64,000 bases of DNA from Nostoc paludosum FACHB-159 (GCF_014698835.1 NZ_JACJTU010000031.1:1-64000); one strand, 5' to 3'; shown: positions 17,771 to 27,696, numbered from the stretch's first letter. Numbers and translations: made by a program. Notes: generated by a model not told the origin, from the sequence alone.

Positions 17771-18487
17771 CTACCTTCCCAAATCTAAATCTTGAATTCG
17801 ATAAATTTCCATTCCTGCTTTTCGAGCGTTGTAAGCTGCTACCTGCTGAACGGAGGGATTATTAGGTAAAGGTGGAGTATTTATTGCTCTTATAAAGATA
17901 GTTTTATTAAAAGAAATGGCATTGCCTAATTGGTCTTTACCTTTGAAAACCACCAAATTAGCAACCATATCTAACTGCCATTTACCTGATTCTATCTTTT
18001 GAGGATTGGAAAGATAGCGTACTAATAAAGCTGACTGAGTATCACCACTAAACACATCAGATGGTGTTAATCCTGCTATTTCTCGTAAAAAGGATGCTCT
18101 AAAATCCTCTGATAATGCAAATCCAGAAGTCCAAGTATTCGTTGTTAACTTTTTGTCTGCTATCTGTACTCCTGGATCTAGTTTTAGCTCTCTAGGATTT
18201 AAACTTTCATCTGATGATTTAGGAATGGCATTCCAACTCATTAGATTCATCATTGTACGTCCAGCAAAATCCATAATAGCTTGGTCAGTTCGGCCTTTTT
18301 CTCCCACCGCTACTGCTCTAATGGAAGTACCATCTTGCAGCTCAACTAAAGTCGGTCTGCTGCTAGAAATTTGACTCAATTTACTGGAATTAGCTAAAGT
18401 TATGAAAAATAAAAATATTAAAATTACAAATTGCCCTATTGATACTAAAGGCGTGAAATTTATCTCTTTCTTATCTAGTAATCTCAT
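17771..18487 (-). CDS. VirB8/TraE-like inner-membrane protein
   Basis: The 238-aa protein has a short cytoplasmic N-terminus, one TM segment at about residues 15-34 (LVSIGQFVILIFLFFITLAN) and a periplasmic domain. That domain fits the NTF2-like VirB8/TraE size and pattern: RPTLVELQDGTSIRA early, then FLREIAGLTP, VRYLSNP and VANLVVFKGKD. In E. coli-type systems TraE sits beside TraK and TraB, as here. Its ATG overlaps the stop of the VirB6-like gene (ATGA). The match is by topology and position more than by a signature motif. Confidence 0.55.
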   Translation of the reverse strand: MRLLDKKEINFTPLVSIGQFVILIFLFFITLANSSKLSQISSSRPTLVELQDGTSIRAVAVGEKGRTDQAIMDFAGRTMMNLMSWNAIPKSSDESLNPRELKLDPGVQIADKKLTTNTWTSGFALSEDFRASFLREIAGLTPSDVFSGDTQSALLVRYLSNPQKIESGKWQLDMVANLVVFKGKDQLGNAISFNKTIFIRAINTPPLPNNPSVQQVAAYNARKAGMEIYRIQDLDLGR

Positions 18488-19536
18488 CTGAATACCCTCC
18501 CAGAGATTAACCTAGCGCTACTAGAAAAACATGAGAAAGCCGCCATCCCACCGCCAGCACCCATTGCTAATGCCAAAATCGGAGATAAAATCGCTTCCAC
18601 TAGCTGTAAAAACAAGGGATTATTACTATCTGCATTGACAATAGAACTAGCTGCAATCCCACAAACGATTGAGTGTGACATCAGTACTAAAGTTAACGCC
18701 AGCCATCCTGATACCCAGGCATAGATGGGTTTGCCTCCAAAAGGGAAAAGTGAAAGTACTAAAAAAATAGGGGCAACGTAGGCATTTAGTAAAAATGAAA
18801 CTTGTACGACATATTGAAATGCTGCCTGTAAACCACTGAAGATAATCCATGACAGGGCTTGCACCATTGAGTTAATAGTCTGACCAGCTAAATCGAATGG
18901 ATTCCAGCTATTTGAATAGGAAGATAAACCGTATTTCTCTTTGTATTCTTGAGCTTGTTCTTTAACCTGTTTGATTTTCTCTTGCTTACAGATTTCTTGT
19001 GGATTTATTGAATTCCCCTGTTCATCCTGACCTGATGTTGGTTTTTTTAGACATTCTTGCATTTGTGCTTGAACTGAAAGAGCAAAAGCCTGATCCATAT
19101 TTGTGGTACGGATAGCATCTCTCAAAGTAATCCCGTCTCGCGTAATACTTAAGACTTTATCGTTTAAATTAATTGCTGTATTACGGAACATTAAAGAAGT
19201 AACAGCTAATAATTGTCCATTATTTACTGTCAACATCAGACAGACTAATAATGGATATACCATCTCATTCAAAACTTCATTACTAAATCCTTCCTGAGTT
19301 AGTCTCGAATACCAACTTATCGACCAAAAGGACACAAAAAGAACACCACATAAAGCAGAAACGGCTACTACTGCTTTATAAATTTCACTCTGACCATTAA
19401 CTAAATCCTGCCAGTCTTGACTAAATGAAGATACAACCATACGAGAGCCATTAATAGCGCCCTCAACTATATCCTCAGCATTTGTATCTCCAGTGGCGGC
19501 TAGGAAATATAAAAAACTAGTTGCATTAATTACCAT
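18484..19536 (-). CDS. VirB6/TrbL-like polytopic membrane protein
   Basis: About 350 aa with several hydrophobic segments: AVVAVSALCGVLFVSFWSIS, EMVYPLLVCLMLTVNN, ALSWIIFSGLQAAFQYVVQV, LNAYVAPIFLVLSLFPF, LALTLVLMSHSIVCGIAASS and ILSPILALAMGAGGGMAAF. A cytoplasmic/periplasmic loop of about 90 residues contains two cysteines. Five or more TM segments and a central loop fit VirB6/TrbL, the inner-membrane channel component. An upstream in-frame GTG at 19575 is possible. The ATG at 19536 was chosen because the added residues look non-native and it overlaps the preceding gene only slightly. Confidence 0.65.
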   Translation of the reverse strand: MVINATSFLYFLAATGDTNAEDIVEGAINGSRMVVSSFSQDWQDLVNGQSEIYKAVVAVSALCGVLFVSFWSISWYSRLTQEGFSNEVLNEMVYPLLVCLMLTVNNGQLLAVTSLMFRNTAINLNDKVLSITRDGITLRDAIRTTNMDQAFALSVQAQMQECLKKPTSGQDEQGNSINPQEICKQEKIKQVKEQAQEYKEKYGLSSYSNSWNPFDLAGQTINSMVQALSWIIFSGLQAAFQYVVQVSFLLNAYVAPIFLVLSLFPFGGKPIYAWVSGWLALTLVLMSHSIVCGIAASSIVNADSNNPLFLQLVEAILSPILALAMGAGGGMAAFSCFSSSARLISGRVFR

Positions 19537-20308
19537 TTGGTTTTTCCCAAAAACTATCAGCAAATGCAGCTGCACCTAGAATTTGTTTAGCACTAGAATT
19601 ATTGTTTGCCTGCTCTTTTCTTGCTTCTTCATCCAAACTATTTGAAATATCACTCAAATTCATATTCGCAGCTGATAAAGCTCTAGTTTGTTTTTGTGCC
19701 TCACCATGAATTGATTTAGTAATAATTGTTGTTTGCAGATTTTGGACTGCCATCTTTTTTAAAATGTCCTGAGTGATGACATCAGTTTGTACTTTATCTG
19801 CATTATTCGATGAATTTTCTAGAGCTTCATTGCTCATTTCACCTTCTTGAAACTGAGTTTTTTGCCCTTCTTTACCCAAAACAGATTCTGAAAGTCCGTA
19901 GGTGTAAGCTCTATGCCATCGCTTCTGAGCATTATCGCCTTGAGTCTGAGAATCAGTATCGACTAAATCAGTGTCTTGTTTTTGAATAATATCCTTAATT
20001 TTTTTACCTGCTTGTAATGGGTCAGGTATACCTAAATCTCCATTTGTAGATTCGATAACTGTCTCTATATCTATGCCTTCATTTTCATTTGTATCCTTGT
20101 CCGAGTCTTTTGATTTATTGCCAAACTCTTTGCTGTACAGCTTGATATATCCCTGCAAGCTAGTAATAACTTGCTGAAATTGTTCTAGAAAAGATGATTT
20201 GGCTTTGGCTGGTAAAGCTGAAGACAAAATGAAGATAATAATTAAACTGCTAAAAACTGCTAAACGGCGGCAGATAGGGGTTGATATCAATTGGTTGAGC
20301 GATTTCAT
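19526..20308 (-). CDS. Secreted helical protein, possible VirB5-like minor pilus subunit
   Basis: This 260-aa product has a signal peptide ending SSALPAKA (about residue 37). The mature part is mainly polar helices (FLEQFQQVITSLQGYIKLYS, AANMNLSDISNSLDEEARKEQ) with an acidic linker (NKSKDSDKDTNENEGIDIET). VirB5-type proteins are secreted helical bundles encoded just before VirB6, as here, and that is the main argument. No cysteines or other signature is visible. It overlaps its upstream neighbour by 59 nt and its downstream neighbour by about 11 nt, so it is tightly packed in the operon. Confidence 0.5.
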   Translation of the reverse strand: MKSLNQLISTPICRRLAVFSSLIIIFILSSALPAKAKSSFLEQFQQVITSLQGYIKLYSKEFGNKSKDSDKDTNENEGIDIETVIESTNGDLGIPDPLQAGKKIKDIIQKQDTDLVDTDSQTQGDNAQKRWHRAYTYGLSESVLGKEGQKTQFQEGEMSNEALENSSNNADKVQTDVITQDILKKMAVQNLQTTIITKSIHGEAQKQTRALSAANMNLSDISNSLDEEARKEQANNNSSAKQILGAAAFADSFWEKPNGN

Positions 20309-20807
20309 ATAAATTGTCCAAGGCTACTGTAAAGGGATTAGGAGAGCAAGCAGATGTTACCTGAGCTTTATTGCCTGATATTTTTTGACCAGTTACCATT
20401 AATGGCTCTGGGAGATATTTATCAGTTTTCTGAGATAATCTTTCAAATAACTTTCCTTCATGACGGGGATTATCTGGTATTAAAGATGTTGGTTGAGAAT
20501 ACATCAAAATATAATTTTTACCCGATTGAAAATCTGTACTAATTCCAGGGTGATTTATTTTCTTATTAAATTGCTCTTGCGCTATAGCTGCGTAACGAAC
20601 TCCTCTTAATGTTCGGTCACCTTCTACATATTGATTAGCGATATCTAAAGCTTGTTGACAAGCCTTTTGTTTTTCGGCGACATATTTTTCATGCTGCTTT
20701 TGATTCAATTTAAAAACTTCAAATGATGCTAATGAAGTTAAAACTCCTAAAATAGCTAACAAGACTTTATATTGTGCAAATCCAGTAGCAATTTCTAGCT
20801 TTTTCAT
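20250..20807 (-). CDS. Single-pass membrane protein of the secretion operon
   Basis: This 185-aa protein has one TM segment near residues 14-31 (VLLAILGVLTSLASFEVFKL). A helical region follows (KQHEKYVAEKQKACQQALDI), then a periplasmic domain with strands (ISGNKAQVTSACSPNPFTVA) and a proline-rich end. It overlaps the VirB4-like gene by 4 nt (ATGA) and the next gene by 59 nt, an unusually long overlap. Topology resembles a small VirB8-like or accessory subunit, but I cannot name it. Confidence 0.7.
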   Translation of the reverse strand: MKKLEIATGFAQYKVLLAILGVLTSLASFEVFKLNQKQHEKYVAEKQKACQQALDIANQYVEGDRTLRGVRYAAIAQEQFNKKINHPGISTDFQSGKNYILMYSQPTSLIPDNPRHEGKLFERLSQKTDKYLPEPLMVTGQKISGNKAQVTSACSPNPFTVALDNLYEIAQPIDINPYLPPFSSF

Positions 20808-23800
20808 AATGGCTTACCTTGCTTAATGCAATCCACATAATATTTAGAAAATTCCGAAATCCATTTGAACTTATCTGGGTACATTGCTTTAAATCGATCG
20901 CGGGCTGCTTGCTCCTCTCGACTATTGGCAACTAACGCCAATATTGGGTAAGAAGGATAGTAACGGCAGCGAATGTATTTGTTGTTGTAGTCAAGCAGCC
21001 AGAGCGTATATAGCTGTTTGATATTGGGGCGAAAGTTTTCATTTCTATCAATAATTTGCTTGGGTATTCCTAAATGTTCTGAAAAACTTTTCGCAGCCCC
21101 AGGCACTATCCGTCCAATCAAACGGCAGGGCATATTCTGTAAAATTTGTTCGCCGGCTTCTGAGTTAGCGATCGAAAGAATGTCTTGACCTGCCAGCATC
21201 ACCCGACAGCCCCCTTTACGAGCAGTCGCACATTTACGTCCTACCAAACGGGATAAAGCAGAAAATCTTAACAACACGCTGGCTTCATCCATGAAGAAAA
21301 CGCTATTAGGTGCTGATAGCGATTGCCTAGAAGCTGCAATGTACGCAGACATTCCGAAAACCTCAGCATCTTTACTTGATTGCAAGTTTGTTAGGGCAAA
21401 GGTAATCAGCTTGGCATCAGTATCAAAAGTGGAAGGACGGCAGATTGCATTCCCGATGCTGCTATTTTTCCAATATTGCAAGCGTAAGCGGATGTAGTTC
21501 AGCGCTCGGTCAACATTTTCATCTTCATACCCCAAGTTAATATGCTCTTTGGAGAAGAAATACTCCATATCTGCCAAGGTTGGGGTATTGTCCCAAGCAG
21601 TAGAACCCAACCCCGCTTTCTTAGCTTCAGCAAAGCGCCGTTGGATATCAGGGTCATCGTAAAAAGCTTTTGTCCCTAGTGGGATTAAAGACTCGATTGT
21701 TTGGGACAGAAAGCCATCAAAAGACTGCGACCCCAAAACTAACTGAAGAACAATTAAGTTCACATCATTTCTGTGGGCTTTAGCTCGTTCTGAGCGTTGC
21801 TCTTGAGGAATTTTTGATAAGTCCAACAGCTGTACCAAATTATTGGATTCTTTGGAAATATCAAAGTAAAAGCCATTGTGATAGGGCGTATAGTCTCCGA
21901 ATGTACCCGTTCCATCATCGTTGGGCAGGTCAATCATCAAAACGCTCATATCCTGAGCTTGGCACTCGGCAATGATAGAAGCAACTAAGACTGATTTACC
22001 TGAACCTGTTGTACCTAAAATCAAGATATTTTTGGTTTTTGATAAGTCAATTTTTACTGGTGAATCTCCTTCATCTGCAATTAACTCAAACCCTTGATTA
22101 TCGGCGGGGCTATTCTGCACTATGTTAGTCAGTCCCAGAATTTCACTGGCAAAGAAAGTTTGCCGCCGATTGTACGGGCGCATCAAAATAGGTTCAAGCC
22201 TGATTAACAAAGTTTGCAGCCAAATTAGCCAAGCATATTCATATTCACGGGTCAGCTCTGTAGGTTGTGAAATATAGCCAGAAATTAATCGACAGGCATC
22301 ATCAATTTCCTCTGGTGTATCTCGATAAACCAACACTACCAAGCTCAAATTTAACGGTGCATCTCCTGTATATAGTTGCCTTTGTGCCTCTACTGACCGT
22401 TCAACATTGATTTGAGCGCTAACATCAATTGATTTTTTCTGCTGCACATTCAAATCCAATGCCCTTGAGCGTTTGGTAATCATCTGTTGTGCAGCACGGG
22501 TAATTCCTCGGTCAGCTGGAGAAAATTCAGTGAGGATCTCAACATCAAAAATATTGTTACGGGAAAATAAATCCCACAGGAAACGAATTTGATGTCTAGT
22601 AGAGGCGAAAATTTCCGGTTTGCGGGTTAGTACCATTACTCCGACATACTTCTTTTTCTCCCCATTTGGTAAGCAAATCCATCGCTTATCTGCGAAGGGC
22701 ACACCATTGTTGAGGATGATTGAACTTAGGTGAGGCTGATTGATAATCTCGATTGGCTTATCCAACAAAGCTTTTTCATCAATTTCTTCTCTCAAGCCTT
22801 GGTCATCAAATACCAAAGTATGAGGAACAATTACCTCTTTAGCCCCAATATTTTTACAAAGCTCTTTCCATAAATCCTTATCACTTTTGGGCTGAGGATT
22901 TAACCCCATCTCTGATAGAATCTGCTGGTATCTTAACGAGGCTTCAATCCCCTTGGTTAAAATTTGGGTAAATCGCTTTTTGGTAATTTGGTTGGCTCCT
23001 GAATCTGTAAATCTTCTTTGTAAGAAGTTGGTGAGCTTAAGCAAAAGCTTATCTACTGGGTCATCAGTTTCTAAAGCTTCTGAAGTGACAGTAAATGACC
23101 AAAAGATATTTAGCTTGATATTCTTACGTGCCTTCTCCTTTGTTAGTTTTTGAGTACGAGCAAGTCTTCCCCAATCTAAGAACTCACATTCCAGAGAAGC
23201 TGGATTGTTGAGACGTTGCATTAAATATTCTTCGCTATCGCTATCATCACAGAAATAACTCCATCTAAAAGTGATTTTTTCGCCTGATGGGATTTCTTTA
23301 CAGCTATTTTCAAAGGCTTGAGCAACAGCTTCTATTTCCAGTTCGGAGTTGAATAAAGGATGAATGCCAGTGCAAGAATAACCGAAAATTAGCTGTAGGG
23401 TATTACTACTTTCAGTCAAGTGCTTTTTACTAAGTAGATAAGCTCCTATAAGATAAGAATCTTTTTTTAACCTCACTATAGTAGTCAGGTCTAACCAATC
23501 TTCAAAGGGATTGAGAGTTTTGGGTTTAGATGAACGAGTCAACTTGACTCGTTTTGTTCCGACTTTTTTCTTATGTTGTGCAGAAGAATAAGTAGCATAT
23601 CCTCGTGTCCATCGTGGGGTAATGGGATAAATTTTTGACCAGTAAAGATAAGGCTTATCACCTGATAATAATGCTATTGATAGACTAGCCCAAAATGCAA
23701 AGCCTAAGCCCCAAAAAATATCCAACCCCAAAAGTAAGCTGAAAAGTCCAAAAACTACACAAAATACCCCAGCGAAAATAACGAACTGCCTGCCAGTAAA

Positions 23801-23860
23801 TGGCCCAAATTTTGGACTTTCCCCTAAGCTCTGATTGACTTTTCTGATCTCTTCTTTCAT
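20804..23860 (-). CDS. VirB4/TraC-like ATPase with N-terminal VirB3-like membrane segment
   Basis: About 1018 aa. Residues 10-75 hold two hydrophobic segments (FVIFAGVFCVVFGLFSLLLG, WGLGFAFWASLSIALLSG) preceded by GPFTGRQ, the pattern of VirB3/TraL. The rest is a VirB4-type ATPase with Walker A LGTTGSGKSVLVAS near residue 615 and Walker B SVFFMDEASVLL near 855. A C-terminal GRKCATARKGGCRVMLAGQD block follows. VirB4 powers pilus assembly and substrate transfer, and VirB3-VirB4 fusions occur in several lineages. The frame continues upstream to a TTG at 23884; the ATG at 23860 is preferred. It is the largest gene of the operon and follows the pilin-like gene after a 400-bp gap. Confidence 0.85.
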   Translation of the reverse strand: MKEEIRKVNQSLGESPKFGPFTGRQFVIFAGVFCVVFGLFSLLLGLDIFWGLGFAFWASLSIALLSGDKPYLYWSKIYPITPRWTRGYATYSSAQHKKKVGTKRVKLTRSSKPKTLNPFEDWLDLTTIVRLKKDSYLIGAYLLSKKHLTESSNTLQLIFGYSCTGIHPLFNSELEIEAVAQAFENSCKEIPSGEKITFRWSYFCDDSDSEEYLMQRLNNPASLECEFLDWGRLARTQKLTKEKARKNIKLNIFWSFTVTSEALETDDPVDKLLLKLTNFLQRRFTDSGANQITKKRFTQILTKGIEASLRYQQILSEMGLNPQPKSDKDLWKELCKNIGAKEVIVPHTLVFDDQGLREEIDEKALLDKPIEIINQPHLSSIILNNGVPFADKRWICLPNGEKKKYVGVMVLTRKPEIFASTRHQIRFLWDLFSRNNIFDVEILTEFSPADRGITRAAQQMITKRSRALDLNVQQKKSIDVSAQINVERSVEAQRQLYTGDAPLNLSLVVLVYRDTPEEIDDACRLISGYISQPTELTREYEYAWLIWLQTLLIRLEPILMRPYNRRQTFFASEILGLTNIVQNSPADNQGFELIADEGDSPVKIDLSKTKNILILGTTGSGKSVLVASIIAECQAQDMSVLMIDLPNDDGTGTFGDYTPYHNGFYFDISKESNNLVQLLDLSKIPQEQRSERAKAHRNDVNLIVLQLVLGSQSFDGFLSQTIESLIPLGTKAFYDDPDIQRRFAEAKKAGLGSTAWDNTPTLADMEYFFSKEHINLGYEDENVDRALNYIRLRLQYWKNSSIGNAICRPSTFDTDAKLITFALTNLQSSKDAEVFGMSAYIAASRQSLSAPNSVFFMDEASVLLRFSALSRLVGRKCATARKGGCRVMLAGQDILSIANSEAGEQILQNMPCRLIGRIVPGAAKSFSEHLGIPKQIIDRNENFRPNIKQLYTLWLLDYNNKYIRCRYYPSYPILALVANSREEQAARDRFKAMYPDKFKWISEFSKYYVDCIKQGKPL

Positions 23861-24135
23861 AGAGCTTTCAGCAGTTTTTTGCAAGATGCACTATACTTTG
23901 ACCGCACATAAATATCTCTATCCTTCATGAGTGAGGATATAGAGGAGTTATGTTAAGTGCAATTTTCTTCAGAAGTGATGTTAGATAAGCTGTCGTCTCT
24001 TGAACAGCACATCTTTTTGTCTTGGCTGTTGACAGCTAACCATCAGCAGTCAAAAGCATGAGTAACTGTGCAATTTCAAAGCGTAATAGCTTAGTTATTA
24101 ACCCTTTGGGTAAAGCAGAGAATAGAAGTAATGTA

Positions 24136-24262
24136 AGAATTCAGGAGCCAGAATTCAGCAGTCAGAATGTTGTAAAAATCAGAAAATATTGATAAATCAA
24201 AGGATCGATTATTCTAGATTGCTTTGAAATTCTGGATTCTGATTCCTGAGTACTGAATGATT
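24136..24262. repeat. Hairpin-forming dispersed repeat between pilin-like and VirB4-like genes
   Basis: The left end is made of AGAATTCAGGAGCCAGAATTC-type words and the right end of AATTCTGGATTCTGATTCC-type words, roughly complementary. This is the same style of element as at 10183-10386. It falls inside the secretion operon, between the pilin-like and VirB4-like genes, and could process or attenuate the transcript so that pilin is made in excess. Confidence 0.5.
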
Positions 24263-24298
24263 ACGAAGTAATTATCTTCTACTTTCTGCCTTCAACAA

Positions 24299-24787
24299 TT
24301 AAGTACAAGCTCCGTTGTTACCAAATAACAATGACTGAAATACCACAATTAATATCACTGATATGAAGGTGAAGATAGGTTGTTGAATGACGTTACTTAC
24401 TTCTTCTCCACGCCCGTATGCTGCAACTCCCTGATAAATGGAGAAGCAGAAATATCCAAACAGAATGATAGTCAGAGCAGTAAACAAAATCATTGGTAAA
24501 TTGGTAAGGACTGCATTATTAATAGTGCTACCAGCCGAGGCACTAGTAATAATACAATCCATCGCTTTTTGAGCGTTACTAAATATTGAATCTGCCCTAG
24601 CCGCTCTGGATTGCAGTGCTATTAAAAGTGTAGTTGCGACTGAAACAAGCTGCCAACGAACCTGAAAAAATCTTTGAAATAAGCTTTTTGTAGCTTGATT
24701 TTTTCTTACTCTACTATCTGCTCGATTCGCCGCTGATGTAGATGCTTTGAGCAAATTCAAAGTCAAAGGAAACGTTTTTCTTTCCAT
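24299..24787 (-). CDS. VirB2/TrbC-like pilin precursor
   Basis: The 162-aa protein has a long basic leader, then a hydrophobic stretch and an ALQSRAARADS cleavage region around residue 66. The mature part is about 95 aa with two hydrophobic helices (LPMILFTALTIILFGYFCFS, IFTFISVILIVVFQSLLFG) separated by a short charged loop (GVAAYGRGEEVSN). A long leader and two-TM mature peptide are the hallmark of VirB2/TrbC conjugative pilins. It is the first gene of the transfer operon, consistent with high expression. The pair of cysteines in the mature peptide (MDCII and the last residues GACT) is unusual for pilins. Confidence 0.7.
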   Translation of the reverse strand: MERKTFPLTLNLLKASTSAANRADSRVRKNQATKSLFQRFFQVRWQLVSVATTLLIALQSRAARADSIFSNAQKAMDCIITSASAGSTINNAVLTNLPMILFTALTIILFGYFCFSIYQGVAAYGRGEEVSNVIQQPIFTFISVILIVVFQSLLFGNNGACT

Positions 24788-25449
24788 ACGAAAGACTAGT
24801 AAAGTTGCTTAATTGTCCTTTGCTTCACAAAACTTCAATTACTAGGAATATAGCTTCTTTACCAACAAGCTCAATTATTTTGCAAAGGAACAATAAAAAA
24901 AACTTTAGTGTAAGTAGCTTGATTTTAGGAAACTTAGCAAAATTAATTTAATTTTCTATATATTTATTTACTACTAAAACCGATTGAAGCAAAGATTTCA
25001 TTACTATAAATAGTTGACAAAATAAAATGATTATGTTTTAAATGCTATTTTATTTTTATTCGTACATAAATAAATATTACTACAACCTTATTTATCTACT
25101 TTTATACATCTCCTTAAATGAGGAAAAATATTATTTTTTTTTGCGTTTGATACCTGATATTGGCATCAAAAAACTGGTTTTGATGTCAAAATGTCCATTT
25201 TTGGGGCATATTTATATTTTTTTGGATAAAAATTCGATAAAAGTGTGAATTAGTCACAATCACGCACCAATGTTTAAGCTATTGTGACTGTCCATAAAAC
25301 TTTATAGACTCGCTTCTTCAAAAAATGGCTAATATCTTTTATTAATTTTTACTAAAGTTTTGATTCACGGACTCAAAAATGTGAAGATGTGGGATTTTAG
25401 GCTACATACTTGATACGAAAGGGGAGCAGAACGCAGGACTGCGATCGCT
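24788..25449. other. AT-rich promoter region of the transfer operon
   Basis: No convincing gene is present; a 68-codon ORF here has only AT-driven hydrophobic composition. The stretch must contain the promoter of the leftward pilin-secretion operon. It carries a perfect 9-bp inverted repeat, AGTCACAAT at about 25252-25260 and ATTGTGACT at about 25281-25289, which could be an operator or a weak terminator of the replication gene. Confidence 0.4.
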
Positions 25450-27654
25450 CTATAGCTTGTAGTCATGTCTGCTTTGTTTAAAACGCTCTGCCATCTCTAG
25501 GGCACAGACAGAGGGGTTATTTGCCAACCATTCCTGCGCTTCCTGTTGTAAAATCAGCGACGGCGATTCTAGCATTAACAGGCGTATGGCCAGCTGTTCT
25601 AGTTTGATTCGTTCCTGGGGCAAGAAGGATAAGTTTTCTATAGTGCAGTATAATTTCACCCAATGACGTGCTTTTTGCGTTGCCTGAAGTTTCAGTCTGA
25701 TTGCTTGACGGTAATCATCTGGGCTAAAGGTTTGCTGTAATGGTGGATCGTCCGCTTCTACAGGAACGGGTAGTGAATCTACACATCCTACATACGGGTG
25801 TGTAGTAGTTGGTATAGAAACTGGCACAGAGGGTTCGGTTTCTGAGGTATATTCACCCTGTAAAGTGTTCTTAGAGATGCTATCAACATCACTAAAAGTA
25901 GTAGTCACTACATCTGAAATACTTAAGCCAGGAATTATTTCCTCATTTAATAAATTTTGCTTATTGTCATCAAAGAATTCATTTGGGGAAGGTTGGTATT
26001 GGTTTTGCTTATGATTGGTAAAATTTGAAATTTCTAAAGAACTAGAGCTGGAATTTAAAGAATTAGAACTGGAATTTAAAGAACTAGAGCTGGGTTCTAA
26101 AAAATTAGAGCTGAGAGAAGATTCAGGAATTTGATTAGATTCAGCTTCTTGCGTTGCCGATGGCAACGCTTTAGCTGAATCTAAGTACAAAACCTTCATA
26201 TATGAGGGGGGTGTGTAAATTTTAGGGGTTTGTGACTGTATTGCTTGTTCTGTCTGGGTTTCAAAGTGCAACTCTTCTAACCACGGGTCTGGGATTTGGG
26301 GGTATTTTTCAGGCGCTAAAATCGCTGTGTTGCTTTCTAGAAGGTCATTTACAGGCTGTTTTGATGCGGGATTTTCTTGGTGTTCGGGATGCCATAGGGG
26401 TAGGTATATTGGTTTGTGCAGGGTTGTCTGACTTACTCCTTTGCCATACTGGGCTTTGGATGCGGCTATTATTGCTTGCGCCCGATCGCTTGTCTTTAGC
26501 GGAAATGTCCCAGTTTGTTGTAATTGTGCGACAATCGAGCGTATGCGCTCTATTGTTTCTTGTTGACGTTGTTCGTTAGGGTGCAGGTTGATGATTTTGT
26601 TCTCATCTACTCTGCCAAATTGTTCTTTGTAGCTGTTTACCCTTTGTGGTATGCCTGGGTAGGGGGTGTAAAATCCTTCACAGCACTTTGCCCATTCTTT
26701 GGCTCGTTGTTCGATTTCGTGTTGGTGGCGACACCAGTTGACGTACCCAGGAGATTGGCAGGCTGTAATCACCATATAATCTACTAGTGTCTGTCCGCTT
26801 AATTGACGAAAGACTAGGCCGTAACGTGCTATGTCTTTGAGCAGTTCGTTTGTCTGCCCTGGCCCAGTCCACCCTTCACTTATACGTTCTTCTAGGTCAT
26901 GCCGCCATTGCTCGGCTGCATTGCGCTGACGGTAGGGAAATTTTATAATTTTTTTGCTGTTGGCTCGGACTAGTGCTTGGGCTAATGCTTCGTAGTCTTG
27001 CCCTTTTGCTGACCAGTCGGCGGCGTTGAGAAAGTCTTCGATGTCGTCTGACCACGGCTCTAGGCAATCGTCGAGTACATAGGAGCCTGTCTGTAAAGGT
27101 AAGCGATGGGCGTTGAAGTTACTGGGGCTGCCTTTGCTGTAGACTTTGCAGTTGGGGAAGATTTCTAGTTCTCCTCCTTTGATTTTGAAGCCTGCTGCTT
27201 CTAGGGCTTGCTGGATGGCGCAGGCTAGGGTGTACGAATGTTGTTTTTCTTCTAGGAAATAATATATATGCAGCCCGCCACTATCGCTTGACTGTATGGG
27301 TATTGGTCGGCATAAGCCGATTTCTTCAAGACTGGCTAGCAGTTGCTGGTATTTTAGTCGGCTGTTTGATGGGTGTAACGGGCTTTTTCTGTCTAAATCT
27401 ATTAGTAGGTAGTTGGTTTCTTTGGTAAACCGCAGCCCTAGTAAGACACCGGGGTTTAAGTATTGTTGCCACAGGTTACGCGGCTGTAAGGGGTAGCGGG
27501 TTTCTGTTTGCCATTGTGGGCGTTCACCACTTTTTGGGGTGGGGGCGTAGATGAAGCCCCAGCCGTGATGGAAGTATTCTAAAAACCTTTGTCCTAGCGG
27601 GTCTAATGGCTCTAGGGTAGGTTGTAATGCTTTGTTTACTTTGGCTTTTGCCAT
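25450..27654 (-). CDS. Plasmid replication protein with archaeo-eukaryotic-type primase (PrimPol-like) signatures
   Basis: From the ATG at 27654 the protein is 734 aa. That start has a GGAGAG ribosome site 6 nt upstream and is preferred over an upstream in-frame GTG at 27696. Residues 20-190 look like an AEP primase/polymerase core: a catalytic DxD-type LIDLD at 84-88, SGGLHIYYF at 125-133 and GGELEIFPN near 160. A helical region (about 230-400) follows, with segments such as QTNELLKDIARYGLV. The C-terminal third is low-complexity, with Ser/Asn-rich 8-residue repeats (SSSLNSSSNSLN). AEP-type proteins initiate replication of many plasmids. No helicase motif is seen, so a partner helicase would be needed. 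Confidence 0.65.
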   Translation of the reverse strand: MAKAKVNKALQPTLEPLDPLGQRFLEYFHHGWGFIYAPTPKSGERPQWQTETRYPLQPRNLWQQYLNPGVLLGLRFTKETNYLLIDLDRKSPLHPSNSRLKYQQLLASLEEIGLCRPIPIQSSDSGGLHIYYFLEEKQHSYTLACAIQQALEAAGFKIKGGELEIFPNCKVYSKGSPSNFNAHRLPLQTGSYVLDDCLEPWSDDIEDFLNAADWSAKGQDYEALAQALVRANSKKIIKFPYRQRNAAEQWRHDLEERISEGWTGPGQTNELLKDIARYGLVFRQLSGQTLVDYMVITACQSPGYVNWCRHQHEIEQRAKEWAKCCEGFYTPYPGIPQRVNSYKEQFGRVDENKIINLHPNEQRQQETIERIRSIVAQLQQTGTFPLKTSDRAQAIIAASKAQYGKGVSQTTLHKPIYLPLWHPEHQENPASKQPVNDLLESNTAILAPEKYPQIPDPWLEELHFETQTEQAIQSQTPKIYTPPSYMKVLYLDSAKALPSATQEAESNQIPESSLSSNFLEPSSSSLNSSSNSLNSSSSSLEISNFTNHKQNQYQPSPNEFFDDNKQNLLNEEIIPGLSISDVVTTTFSDVDSISKNTLQGEYTSETEPSVPVSIPTTTHPYVGCVDSLPVPVEADDPPLQQTFSPDDYRQAIRLKLQATQKARHWVKLYCTIENLSFLPQERIKLEQLAIRLLMLESPSLILQQEAQEWLANNPSVCALEMAERFKQSRHDYKL

Positions 27655-27696
27655 TTTTCTCTCTCCGATGATGATTGGTTCATCGGAGCTACCCAC

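Noticed and set aside
25042..25248. 68-codon hydrophobic ORF
   Set aside because: Tyr/Phe/Ile/Lys-rich as expected from AT-rich DNA; no ribosome site; probably chance.
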